From NCBI GenBank assembly GCA_029207755.1, contig JARCOQ010000005.1, positions 50,371,563 to 50,435,562 on the forward strand: 64,000 nucleotides of DNA. The letters run 5' to 3'. Below, piece after piece: positions 48,788 to 61,000 of the stretch. This stretch comes from Chamaea fasciata. Its lineage: Eukaryota > Chordata > Aves > Passeriformes > Sylviidae. Made by a program: the position numbers and the translations under genes. Numbering within the stretch: the first letter of the stretch is position 1; the number at the start of each line of letters is the position of its first letter. The notes under the pieces were generated by a model. It was not told the DNA's origin. It saw only the letters and a program-made list of their open reading frames with translations, and ran no database searches.

Positions 48788-51631
48788 CCTCCTGAATGTG
48801 GTCCTCAGGGTCTAGTGTTGTTCCCACTAAATTATATGAAATCTTCTACTGTGATCACTGAAAATTGAAGTGGACTTTGCTCTGTCCATAGTCATTTATT
48901 AGTTAAAATTTATAAAATCCTGAACTATTGATTGACATTTCTAATAAATTCAGATTCTTTAACCAGACAACTTCAACGCTGGTTAAACATAATCCTGGAC
49001 TTCTGAAAGTGCCCTGAAACTCTCAGCCATTTCTTCACTAACAAACTTCTCCTGCAGGAGACTAATTATGCAGAAAGCTTGAAAGTACAACAAACTGCAT
49101 TTTGCCGTTTCCATTTTTCACTAAACACTTCACATTTAAACACAGTCTAATGAGCAAAACACTTATTTGGTACTGCATTCTTCCTTAATGCTCTTTCCTT
49201 CTGCTATTTTTTCCTAGAGTGCATGATTTTTCACATTGGCAGGATGCGTGTCGACACGAGCTGAATATATGTTTAAGCTTAAATTTGAGAGCAAGCACTA
49301 AATTATTGAACAACAGTGCCTGCATAGAGGCAAAATTACATCAACCCACAAGTTTCTTAAGGTAAAGGAGACCAGGCCCTGCTCTCAAACCAGCAGGGTG
49401 CAGCAATTTCTGAAGTGGCAACACTGATACAAACATTGTGTTTGTTCAAAATCAGCAATGCGGCCTGCAGCCTTTCTTGGGAAGAACATGCAGAACCCCC
49501 ACAATTAAAATACTTTTTGGATGTATTTTCTTGCAAGTAATAGTAACTTCTTGAGCATGCTCAGGGCTGTCAACAGTGTGTTGTGATGGTCAAGGTAACC
49601 TGTGTTAGGAAATGAAGTGGCAACTCAGTGCTGCAAGACTTGTGCTTGGTGGATCTGGAATAAAAATAAAGCTACAAGCTCAGGCACTTGCACAGACAAC
49701 AGCAGTTCTCTTCTGGATGCAGATACAAACCTTGTTCCTTTTTTTTTTTTTTTTTTTTTCCCCTGCAGGAAGCCCTCAGGTTAATATTTGTTAGGAGAAA
49801 GCTGTTTGCAAGTGGGAGAAATCCTGTGTGTGTGGCTCTCCCAGAAATCCTCACGAGTTCCAGCCAGCACAGCTTTTCTCTGTGACTGGTACTGTGTAAT
49901 GTCTGAATTTGAGATATTTCTGTACTTCTACCAGAAAACCCCCAACTGAATCCAAGTCCTGATCTTCATGGAAGGGCCCCTTGCAAAGGTAATCATCCAC
50001 TTTGAGGCCCACCTGGACACAGCTTATTTGGTGCTGATCACCCTGACATGTTTACTCTGCTGCAGATATTTCATCCTGGGGTTGGAAATTCCTTCTCACA
50101 ATTTCTGCCTTTTTGCCCTCTGGGAGATACAAACGTTGTCAGTCAGCTGGGAGCTTTGTCCTCCCATCAGTTTTTTATCAATTCTGGCACTACTTTATTC
50201 TTGAGGGAGCAGTGAGTCCTTGTGGCACAGGGACTGAAAGGGAGAAGGAGGTGACCTTCCAGGAGTTCAAGAATGAAGTGGGACCTGACAATGAACTTCT
50301 GTGTGTGGTTTCATGTTTGTAAGCTGGAGCTGGGCTCAAGGTCCCTGCTGTAGGTCAGGGAGTGAGGAATGTCTCGTTTTCGCTTATTTTTCCATCATTC
50401 CTACCCCTCTACCCCAAAGCTTTCCTGTTCTGAGAGGCTGAGAAATCGGGTCTGCTTTTGCAAATTGTGCTGTTCTCCACAACAGGCACTCTTGAGTTTT
50501 GTTTAGGGAGGGTGGGGAGCTGTGGTGAAAGTGCTTTGACCTTCACAAGGTTTAAGCAGCACCCTTTTTGCTCCTTTCTTGGTTGCCCTTTCCCAAATGA
50601 ATGGACATGCCCCAAGGCACAATTACAGATGGGCTTCAGAGAAGGATCTCAGTCAAACAGAAAACAGAAAGTAACCAAGCCCTTAGGCTAATTTAGCGAG
50701 ATCTTCCATTGCTCAAAGGGAAATAGATTTTTTTAAAGCGTTTAGATTATTAACAATCTAGTGATTTAAAATCCTGGTTGGTGTCTGCTTGTTCATTCGA
50801 GTGCTTAATTACTGTTCAAAATCTAGTTATCAGACCTCTCTTTCCATATAGATATTGGGGCAATTCTTCCTCTATTGGAACTGTCTCTACCCATCATTTT
50901 GCTGTCACCTGTAAGAGAAGGATATGTCTGCTGCTCGTAAATGCCAGATAACTTTTCAAAACCTTAAAGAAAGATGAAGGAAAATAATTATATATGGTCA
51001 AAACATGGTTGCAGGGTTGCTGTGAATGTGGGTGACCAAAATGCCCAAAACCAATATCTAAGATGCCTGTGAGGCTCTGATGCTGTTACTCCATTGGTGT
51101 AGCAAGGAGGCCAAGTAAGATGACAAGTGAAATGTTGTGGTTCTGGGAATTTCTAGCAGACTTATGGTTCACATGTGTATTTCATGTGAAAGCATGTCAT
51201 GCGCCTGTCCTGGCTGATCTTGTATACAGCTGTTGAACAAAAGTATGTGTGAGAAATCTTGCATGCAAATCTCTTCTGTGGGTGCCAAACAGAGGTGTTT
51301 AAGTCCAAGAGATATTAATTACTGGGGCTGGGCAAGAAAGTACTTTCAGCAAAGGACTTTTGCTCTGAGGAATGGCAGGTTTTCCCACTTAGAAAAATTA
51401 TTTTTTTATATGCCTTTTGTTTCTAGAGTTAATAGGGCAATTTGTAATGTAGGGCAGTGCTAGCTAGTACAGAAAGGTAGATGCCAACAAAGCAAACAGC
51501 AAACAGAAAAGGAAGGCTGAAAGGCTTCTAAGGTGCACTAGAGTTTTGCTTGCATATATCACTTTAGTAGGGTAGAAGGAAGTAATTACAGGATTGTCAC
51601 CAGAGTAGAAACAATTCGTTCTTTAATTCAT
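48788..51631. other. Intergenic DNA; no gene seen
   Basis: No exon or RNA gene recognised. A poly-T tract of about 21 bases lies at 49739..49759, followed by CCCCTGCAGG. That mimics a splice acceptor but leads into no recognisable exon. Confidence 0.55.
49739..49759 (+). repeat. Poly-T tract
   Basis: A run of about 21 T followed by C4. It is a simple repeat, and I found no retroposed gene next to it. Confidence 0.85.
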
Positions 51632-51955
51632 CGAATCACAGAATCACAGAATCACTGAGGTTGGAAAACACCTCCAAGGTCATCAAGTCCAACCTGTCCC
51701 CAATCGCCACCTTGTCACCCAGCCCAGAGCGCTGAGTGCCACATCCAGTCTTCCCTTGGACACCTCCAGGGATGGGGTCTCCAAGCCTCCCTGGGAAGCC
51801 CCTTCCAATGCCTGAGCACCCTTTCCAGGAAGAAATTTCTCCTGATGTCCATCCTAAACCTCTCCTGGCACAGCTTGAGGCCATTTCCTCTTGTCCTATC
51901 CCTTGTTCCCTGGGAGCAGAGCCTGACCCCACCTGGCTGCACCCTCCTGTCAGGT
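51632..51955 (-). mobile_element. CR1 LINE fragment, 3' end, minus orientation
   Basis: The plus strand starts with three tandem AGAATCAC-type terminal repeats and TGAGGTTGGAAAACACCTCC. It continues through AAGTCCAACCTGTCCCCAA, CACCTCCAGGGATGGGG, AGAAATTTCTCCTGATGTCC and TTGTTCCCTGGGAGCAGAG, ending near CCTCCTGTCAGG. About 325 bp in good condition, reading as a CR1 3' end on the minus strand. Confidence 0.93.
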
Positions 51956-53770
51956 AGATGTGCATAAATCTCCTTTTAATTGTTGCAGTGCACTTTATTA
52001 CCCGAAATTTAGCACACCACTCATGATAATTGACATTCTACTCCCTACCTGTAAACTTGTTCTTTTCTCCATCATTAACATATCTCAGAAGTGAGTCACT
52101 GAAAACTGCAAAGACATTTTCAGACATTACAATTTATTGCTTACTTTGCTTATTAGGAGTCTTTGATCCTTGATGTGATATAGATTATATATAGAATTGT
52201 AAATGTAATATTCAAGACACTGCCAGGATTCCTGTGTCTGCACAGCTTCAGACCATCAGTGTGGCCTGAACCCTTGAACTCTAAATAGTGAAAGATGAAC
52301 ACTCTCAGATGGAAATAAAGAGCTAGACTTGTAATAAAGTAGCTCATTCTTTGAGCTTTTGTGCTGATTGTTAAAAAATGATCTGAAATGGGAATAAAAT
52401 ACTCTCAAAATGGGTACCATGCTTTTTCTTTGAGTTTTTGCAAAAAGCAGCAAGTACATGGAGATGGGAAGGGCTGCTTAGCAATCACCATTTGATTTTA
52501 GAAGAGCAGGTTTCACAAACATCTGTGTTTACACTGGCTTCACATGGTAACAAAAGAGTTGAGAAGCTGCTTTAAGGGAAGTCTGAGGAGGGAAGCCAGG
52601 AATAATAGAAAGGGAAGAACAATACCAGTAGAATTGGTAGTTTGGTGACCTTCCTTAACCAATAGATGATCCATGTTGAGTTGTTATCTTAGTTAAAACC
52701 AAAAGGATTCTTCCTTGACAAGTTGGAAAACCTTGGTTCCTTATGTTAAATTATCCTATGACTTCTCAACTGCAAGGTTTTCCTGTTTTCTGAAGTCAAC
52801 AAACACCATTCCCAAGTGGCTCAGCTGCACGGACTGGGGAGATGGATTAAGATGATGTTTCTCTCAACTACCAGATGTGACAACCTGTTTCTATATGGAG
52901 TCAGTTTTAAGTCTTACTTATGAAAGCAGAAAGAAGAACTGAAGAGGAGTTTGGTCCATGATGCTTCCTTCCTTAGCCCCCTAAATTTGCGCTTAATAAA
53001 TACTCCCTGAAATCCTTGCTTGGAGTGACCCTGAATGGGTTCTCAACCTTTGATTAATTGCTTTCAGGTTTTATTTCTGAGGAGTTTGCACAGTTAGAGA
53101 AAAAAAGATATTCCTGGGGGATTCCCTAGGAAGATCTGTCTGTCTTGTTACGGGATACATTTCTTGTACTGTCACAAAATGAAATGAGGGGCTCCCCTGA
53201 CAAATATAAAAGTTATATGACAACCCATCTATTTTTAGATGATTTAAATCAGTCAAGAGGGAAAAACATTCATTTCCAAGACTGTAATTTTCCAGATGAC
53301 ACCATTTTATTGCACGGTGCCATACCATGAGAAAGAGCATTCTTGTGGCTTTTGAACTGGAAATCCTGTAGGAATGCTATTTCTGGCATTTATTTGCTGT
53401 GAAGCCAGGCACACATGGAGAGCAGACAGACTGACCAGATACAGTTTGTGGTATTAAGGCATTCAGAAAAGTCCCTGCTTCACAGCCCTTTTCCAGTATC
53501 CAAAGTGTTGAGTGAAGTTGAAAAATGATCAATGAAGATAAAATCTGAACGCCATGATCTGATCAGACAGCCAGACTTTCACACTATTAATGTGTTCCTT
53601 CCCCTCACAAAAACGCCATTTTGAGAATTCAGCTTTTCTGTCTTCATACACTGATGCTTCTAAAATAATTCTTGGTAATGGGCAAGGTTTTTGTTGCAAA
53701 GTGGGAGCGAGGGTCAAATGCACTCATTGAGGAGAAACCAAATGCCGTCACTCCATTTTAACTGGGAAGA

Positions 53771-53800
53771 TTTTTTTTTATTTTTTTATTTTTTTATTTA
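53771..53800 (+). repeat. T-rich (TTTTTTTA)n tract
   Basis: About three to four units of seven or more T followed by A. It is a simple repeat. Confidence 0.8.
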
Positions 53801-54198
53801 GCCGAGTACCACGTGTGAACATGCCAAAAAGATGTTGATTGAGGATTGGAACAAGAGCTTAAGCTCATTCTTTGGTCACTTTTTGAAGCTGGCAGGGATA
53901 GTGAATTCAGTGTGACTACCCCTGCAAGGAAGGTTTTTTTATGGGTAAGTGCTTACGCTTAAGACTTTGTACCATCAGATACTTCCTGTAGTCAGTTAAA
54001 CAGAGTAGGCTGGATTTTTTTCTTTTTCATATTAAAAAAAATGCACTAGGCTCTGAATTTTTTTTCAGTATAGCTGTGTCTCTCCACAGCCTCTCTCATA
54101 GGAACTGCTCTAAAATGATAGTCTGCCTGAATGGAGCAAAAACCCTAATAAATATGGTGCATTCCTCTTTAAAAAGTATATTTATTTAGTAAATTTAG

Positions 54199-54367
54199 AA
54201 ACCACTCTGAGGTTAGGTTACAGCTATTGGGATTAGAGGGCGTCTCGTGGGCAGTTCAGACATCAAGCTATAGGTCCGTGGAGCGAAGCTGAGCTGTTTC
54301 TAGCCTGATGTCTGAATTATGAATTAGGTTCCTTCTAATTCCAATGGGGTAAACCTCAGAGCAGTTT
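54199..54367. repeat. Imperfect inverted repeat (hairpin), possible old palindromic element
   Basis: Three segments of the left arm pair in order with the right arm. ACTCTGAGGTT (about 54204) pairs with AACCTCAGAGC (54353). ATTGGGATTAGAGG (about 54226) pairs with CCTTCTAATTCCAAT (54331). TTCAGACATCAAGCT (about 54255) pairs with AGCCTGATGTCTGAA (54302). Pairing in the named blocks is roughly 80-90 percent, with a loop of about 30 bases around 54270..54300. The arms are diverged, so it is an old structure. It could be a remnant palindromic DNA transposon or a conserved hairpin repeat. I cannot name the family. Confidence 0.8.
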
Positions 54368-55234
54368 ATATACTTATGGCTAAGTGCTCCTAAAATACGG
54401 GCTATTTATTTAAAACATACATGTAAAATGTAATATCTAAAAAAGATGTCTGGCCTAGTGATGCTGGAGCACAGCAACCCAGCCAAATAAATTCTGAATT
54501 CTGACTTTGGAGACCTCAGAAAGGGATGGCACAGCTGGCTTTATGCCACCTTCTGATATTCCCAGCTAGGTCAGATCCCTGCTTGGCTCAGGATGAACTG
54601 GAACAGCCACAAGACTAAATTAATTTTCCTCAGCCCAAGGCATTTGCCTCTTCCTCAGTCAGGCCTGTCATGCCAAAGCTGGGAGAGCCCTGGGTCACGG
54701 TGCCCTCCCTTGACCACTCAGGAAAGTTCTGTAGGCCTGGAACACCCTGCAGGGTTGGCTCCTTTCTCTTGATCACTGGAGTTGTGCAAAGAAGCCCAAA
54801 TCTACTTTTTAGTCTGGTTGGATATTTGGGAAAGTAGGATGAAGCTGCAGGATTGGACAGAAAGTCCAGGCTTTATAAACAGCATTAATAGCATCAGCAA
54901 CTGCTTCCATGTGGAGCCACCCGGATTTCTGAGCTCATTCCAGCAGCAGAGCCAGCTGTGAACCTCTCACCTTCACCACCACAGGCCTTTGACCCTGCTG
55001 CTGGCCATCAGTGCCTGTGCCAAGCCGGCTTTTCCACAGGAACTGCTCTCCTTGTGGGGCAGAGCACTCAGTGAGGTTCCTGCAGGAGCCTGAGTCATCC
55101 CTCCCTCTACTCCTTTTGCTCGGGATACTCCAGAACCTAAAGGAGAGACAGCACCCAATCTTATTTTCATGGGATGGGAGTGGAACAGAAACTACCTGCT
55201 ATTTTAGGATATCTGAACTGGCCCCATCACTAGG

Positions 55235-55464
55235 GAAAAGAAAAGAAAAAAGAAAAGAAAAGAAAAGAAAAGAAAAGAAAAGAAAAGAAAAGAAAAGAAA
55301 AGAAAAGAAAAGAAAAGAAAAGAAAAGAAAAGAAAAGAAAAGAAAAGAAAAGAAAAGAAAAGAAAAGAAAAGAAAAGAAAAGAAAAGAAAAGAAAAGAAA
55401 AGAAAAGAAAAGAAAAGAAAAGAAAAGAAAAGAAAAGAAAAGAAAAGAAAAGAAAAGAAAAGAA
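55235..55464 (+). repeat. (AAAAG)n microsatellite, about 230 bp
   Basis: Roughly 45 near-perfect copies of the AAAAG pentanucleotide, with one slightly longer A run near the left end. The Lys/Arg/Glu-rich reading frame across it is produced by the repeat and is not a gene. Confidence 0.97.
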
Positions 55465-56394
55465 GTCAGTTTACACTCTGGTTCCCTCTTCCCTCCTCAC
55501 CATGCTCCTTTAATTTTCATTCCAGGAAATAAATGGGACAAAACACCTCTCAAGTAATTACTTCTGCCTTGGCATTGAGTAAGATGTAGAGAAGTCTTCT
55601 GGAAAAAACCATTCCCTGGTTTGGTCAGAAGGTGAAGATCTTTTGCAGACACAGAAGCAGCAAATGTGTAGCAGACACAGAGGGCAGATTTCTTTGGACA
55701 CTGTAGGATTGTCATAGGGCTGAAGGAGTACATAATTAATTCATGTGGGGATACTGAGGCTAGAGATCACTTCATACAAATTTCTAGGAGTTGGCAAAAC
55801 TAAATGTCACAAGCAAGCTAGTGGGAGTTAAAAACTGAACATGGGCAAAACCTGCTGTTATTGTTTTCTGCTTTCAAAGGAGCTAAATATCAACATTTTG
55901 TGTGGCAGCAGAGTGCTTACTCATAGTTCTTGGATGCCTGAGGCTGACCATGCAGCACTAAATATGCGTGAGCATAATGAGAATATTGAACAAATCCCTC
56001 TCCTCCAGCTGCCCAAAATCCATTCAAAGATGCTTGGGAGGCAATACTTCATCTGGCATCACTGAATTTTGGGTTGGGCTCCACTTAGTACAGGAACAAG
56101 GAATTGAGTGCTTTCAGTGGACTGTTGGGATAGCAGCAAACTTCCCATGTCCTTAGGTAAGTAAGGAAGGGTTTTGGACAGTGAGATAAAAGCAGTGACG
56201 AAACTGAATAGCAGTTCTCTCTGTTTCATTCTACTTTGACAGGCTGCTCCTGTGACCTCAGAATTCTCTGGATTAGGATCCCAAGGAGGGACAGCAGGTC
56301 CTTGAGGTGCAACGGCCCTGCAGAGCAGACACCATGGCTGGGGAAGGGCTGAGATTGCCTGAAATGTGTCAGAGCCAGCTGCATGCCTGGAATG

Positions 56395-56423
56395 TTTTTG
56401 TTTGTTTGTTTGTTTGTTTTTTT
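56395..56423 (+). repeat. (GTTT)n microsatellite
   Basis: About six GTTT units ending in a T run. Confidence 0.85.
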
Positions 56424-57409
56424 CTGATGACCAATACATATGGCCAGAGGAAAAAATCTCCAGGAAGGTGTCATAGGAGAATATGCATTAGTCAGAAAAA
56501 GGTGGAATTACAGTGAAAAAAAAGAAATCCTGTTGTAACAGATGAAGTACCTATCAAGTGACAACAGCAGTTTATTTTCCTTGAGCAAAAGTAATGGATA
56601 TACTTAGACATAATCCTACCCTCAAGTGTTTTAATTCTGATGGAACTTCTTATTAAGGAGAGACATCAAAATGGAAAAGTGCACACCCTAATGGAAACAA
56701 TGTCATAAAACTGACAGCATTTCTACAAGGTAGGTTGACACCTAAATTAGCTAAGAAGGCTTGAAACATGATGGGAAAAAAAAATAAAATGGAAAGGAAA
56801 GAAAGTGTTGGTATGAGTCAGTATTTTTGTTATTTGTTGAGTGTTTTCAAGTTTGTGTTTTAACAGCTAATTAAGACACAAAGGGTAAGAGAATTAAGTT
56901 TGTTTTTTTCCACCTTCCCTGTCTGTTTACTGGCTAATCAAGAAATCTCCAGGCCCAGATGGGAGTTCATATCCACTTGTGATTTCTCTTTGCCCCCCTG
57001 TTTTACTGGAAAATGTACTTTGTAAAACTTGCCATTTATCCTGTACCCTTGAAAACAAAAAGACAAATGCAGTGAGTTCAAGGTTCCTTGTCTCTTGACC
57101 GCTTGATGTTGCTATTGCAGATACTGCTTATCTGCATAGAATACACCAATACACTTATTTATCCCATGCAGTGACCAAAGTCACACTGTAGGTGGATCTA
57201 TACACAGTGCTGATATGACCAGACTTGCTTATATAACACCATAATTTCATTTGTAAGGAGGCAACGTTTTTTCCTCCTCAAATATTTGTGGGTTATTAAA
57301 ATCACCCAGCAGGCTAATGAGCCCCACAGTGTATCTATGTGATTCCCAGTAAATTTTCTCAACTTAAGCAAAGCCAAAATTGTGTAACTCCAGGAGCACC
57401 TGAGGGAAG

Positions 57410-57441
57410 AAAAAAAAAAAAAAAGAAAAAAGAAAAAAGCA
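57410..57441 (+). repeat. A-rich (A/G) tract
   Basis: About 30 bases of A with single G interruptions. Confidence 0.8.
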
Positions 57442-57567
57442 TGATTCAATAAGGCACAGTTCCTTTTTTGTTGCCTTCTTGGTCCTGCTGGAGAAAGTCT
57501 TACATTTGTACTTGCCTACAGAATTACATAGAAAATATACAATATATAGAATATATTGAGTTGTCGT

Positions 57568-57702
57568 ATCACAGAATGGTTTGGGTTGGAAAAGACCTTA
57601 AAGATCATTTAGTTTCACCCCCTGCCATGGACAGTGACACCTTCCGCTATCCCAGGTACTCCAAGCCCTGTCCATCCTGGCCTTGGCCACTTCCAAGGAT
57701 AT
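57568..57702 (-). mobile_element. CR1 LINE fragment, minus orientation
   Basis: The plus strand reads ATCACAGAATGGTTTGGGTT, then GGAAAAGACCTTAAAGATCA, CCCCTGCCATGGACAGTGAC and CTATCCCAGGTACTCCAAG. This is the reverse complement of a CR1 3' end of the same type as the 3268 copy. Only about 135 bp remain before the similarity stops near 57700. Confidence 0.92.
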
Positions 57703-58015
57703 GGCAAATAACTTTGCAGTACTGCATGCAGAATATGGTGTGCTGGGAAGAAAGTTGCTTATGTGCAGACTGAATTTCTGGTTCATGATAAGTCAGGTTA
57801 TGCTACATTTCAAATCTATGGAACTGATAAAACAAAAGACTTCAAGATGGGAGATGATTCTGGAGAGTTCAGCTTAAGTTCCTGGAATGTCATTTTCCTT
57901 CTCTGCTCATACAAGAGTTTCCTTGCCTGGAGCAGGGAGCATGATTTGATTCCCTATCTTCTAGGATGAGGGAGGAAGAAATATAGAAGAACTAGAGCAG
58001 AACATTCATATGTAG

Positions 58016-58031
58016 ACACACACACACACAC
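58016..58031 (+). repeat. (CA)n microsatellite
   Basis: Eight uninterrupted CA dinucleotides. Confidence 0.85.
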
Positions 58032-61000
58032 AGAAAAACCACTCAAAAAAGGCATAACCGTGAGCGTGTTGGTTGGAAGGAAGTTCTTTCAGATTCTCTC
58101 AGGAGATTCAGACTTTCAGTCTCCTCCACTCAAAAACTCAACTTGACAGGTAGACCAAGCTGGTATAGTTTTGGGATGATGAATCTAGGATTGAAACCAC
58201 CTCTCTAAGAAACAGTAGAAAACCTCTCTGGTATCTCTGTCAGCATGTCTGATGTTTTGAGACAGTCCGGAAGACATTTCATAAAACAAGCTTCCATGGC
58301 TCATTGCTTTAGGTTGATTACTCATATTTTCCCTTTGTAATAATGTTTTCCTAAATGCATTTCATTCAACACAGTGTTTCTCTGGCAACAAATGGCAGCT
58401 CATTGTTGAATAGCAAGCATTGCTTTGATGATTTGAGTACTTCAGTGCCTGTTTGCATAGCAGAATCCTCTGCAGATCTAACACAACCAGTTCCTTGTGT
58501 CAAAATTTTCAGGAGGCTGAGCTTTAAAAGTGCACAGCTTTCAACAGCAGAAAGATGAGTGCTTCATCCCACAGAAGTGTTTGAGGTTCAAGAAAGGTTC
58601 TTGTGTCCTGGGGAGGCCAATGAAAATTAAAAGGCCTTGTTAAATATCTTCACACACATGTGCAAAGACACCTTGGGACAGCTGAGAGCTGTCTGCTTAG
58701 GGCACTTGTGTGAGTTGGCAGAGAATGCCTCATCAGAGGCTTAAATCCAGTTTTAATATCCCAGCTGACAGCCCCAATCAGTAGGCTATCATCCACACTG
58801 AGCTTATTTGGTCAGCCTCTCCTGTCTCATATCCTTGTGGTCCATGGGCTTCCTCCTTCCCAGGCAGTCTAATCTCTGATACATAGTAAGAGGATTTTCA
58901 TGTTAATTATTCTTGCACAAAGAAAAAAGTTCTACCAAGATTTAAAACACAGAAATTTTAATCTGTTTCATGGTCCTTCCAGATATTGAATATTCCTGCC
59001 TTCTTAAATGTATGTATTTGGCTAAGCCTAAGACTCCACTGTATTTTTTTCTGCTCCTCTACTGAGTCTTATCTACAGTTTATTTTGATGAAAGCTGGCT
59101 ATGAGTCTATTGGCAGATCTGTAGCTTGGTCTTTCTGTCATTACAGAGCTGTCCCATTTATGTAAATAAATAAGTATTTTTTCAATGAAACAAGGGTTCC
59201 AGGTGAGTGTCAAATCACCAAAACTAGACTTAACAGAAAAATTTCGTTCAAAATTTAGAAGTAATTTTGAGAATCAAGGCTATGCTAAATTAAGATGGCC
59301 CTATTAAGAGCTCCAGTTTTATAGAACTGGTAATTTTGAAATTAAATATATGGTCAAAAGGCAAGTTATGGATGTTTGTGTTTTTCTGCAGACACATGAG
59401 AGCTGAACATCCCAACCAGAGCAAAGAAGGATTATTGTTTTGCCTCTGAGAGAAAATACATTGTTGAGGCTAACTTGATTTGACAGATGGAATAAACTTC
59501 AGGATTTCTGATGTTAATTAAAATGAGAATTCTTCCAACAGATCACTTCTCTCTCACTAAACTGTGTAATAAAATTTCTGTGGGAACAAAGACATGCCAC
59601 TTCAGAAAAGCTGCCCACACACTCCTTGTTGTTTCTAACATCCACCCAGGATGCTTGGACCCCAACCCTTATCTCCCTAGTTTAGGAACATCCTTGCTAT
59701 TAGGAGCTCTTGGCTACCTGGCCAGCTCTTATCCCACCAGGCTGAGAGCTGACTGGGGAGTAATTAACTGGACACTTCCATTTATCTCTTCATGCTGGAT
59801 CAACATGGTAAAATGAAGGATATGTGCTTTAAGCACTTGAAAGGCAGTAAACCTTAAAGTGGCATCTAATCAACCTGTGGAATTTTTTGCTGTGGGACAT
59901 GGAGACAAACAATTTGAGAGCCAGGATAGGATTAAGCACTTGAACAGGAATAATACCTGTAGTTAACTTGTGAGGTTAAAGTATTATGAGGTTTATCAGT
60001 TCTTTTGCTTCTGGGCATAAACTGCCATCACAGCTTGTGAAAGAACTCATCTCTGCTCCTGCCTGTTGCCTGGGGCCGTTTGTGGGATGCTTTCCCAGGG
60101 TGTGGGGCACCTGGGTAAGTTGGTGCCTGAGGGGAGGACAGCAAACCCGATGGTCAATAAAACCTGCAGTGGAGACCTGGGTCTGATCCCCCTACTTCTG
60201 AGGGATTCCCATGTGGGAGGAAGGCACCACAGCCAGTGGGCTGCCTTATATTAAATTGCCTTCTCAGAAAATTGTCAAGGCTGAGATGTGATTTATCAAC
60301 CAGTTACTGCACAGCCACTTTTCCATGCAAGATAGAAGCCCTCCATTATGTATATGTGTCTTCTTAAGAGGAATTAAACCCTCTCACCATTTGTTATGAG
60401 ATCACACTTGTCTGCACATTCTCTCTCTGTCTTTTTGTTAAGAGAAGCTAGAAGAAAATGGCTTGAACATTCCTGCCTTTGAAAAACTTTCTGTACTGTC
60501 TCTTCACAGACAGATTATATGTATGCATGTTATGGCTAGAAGTAAATGCACAGGCATTAACTACAGCAGCAGGTGTTTTGGGGATTTTTCACCTCTAGAA
60601 TTTTTGCACAACACCATTAAACAATTAGCTGTTTGCCCTCAAGGACTGGGGTTTATAAAATGGAACATTTTACAGCAAGGGTGGTTCTGACTCAAAATGG
60701 CACCACTTAGTTGAGGGGTTTTGGTCTCAGATTTGTAGATTAAGATTAAAACTTTGAGGTCCTGGTTGTATCAAAGTGGAACTTTGAATTTAGACTGCAA
60801 AACTGTGTTTAGGCTACAGGAGAGCAGAGACAGTACTGTTGGTATGGGTCTTACACTTGAAAACAGGGTAAAGGGTGACTCTCTTCAGGCAGACATACTG
60901 TGCCTTCAGATAGGCTTGCAGGAGGATCTGATGGCTTTATCTCACAGAGATTAAAAAAGGGGAGAATGTTCTGGCTACTTTGAATGGTTGATGTAATCAC

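Larger units (their letters stand above)
51956..55234. other. Intergenic DNA; no gene seen apart from a hairpin element
   Basis: AT-rich sequence with no credible exon. A T-rich (T7A)-type tract lies at 53771..53800, and an imperfect 169-bp inverted repeat lies at 54199..54367. Confidence 0.55.
55465..57567. other. Intergenic DNA; no gene seen
   Basis: No exon or RNA gene recognised. It contains a GTTT tetranucleotide run (56395..56423) and an A/G-rich tract (57410..57441). Confidence 0.55.

Noticed and set aside
49739..49770. Poly-T followed by CCCCTGCAGG as a splice acceptor
   Set aside because: It fits the acceptor consensus, but the following frames have no family resemblance and no matching donor context. 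It is best read as a simple repeat.
51636..51965. 109-codon minus-strand frame
   Set aside because: It reads the 3' end of a CR1 copy in sense. The end of the element is a remnant, not a host gene.
55011..55532. 173-codon frame with a long Lys-Arg-Lys-Glu-Lys repeat
   Set aside because: It is made by the AAAAG microsatellite. The flanking residues show no homology.
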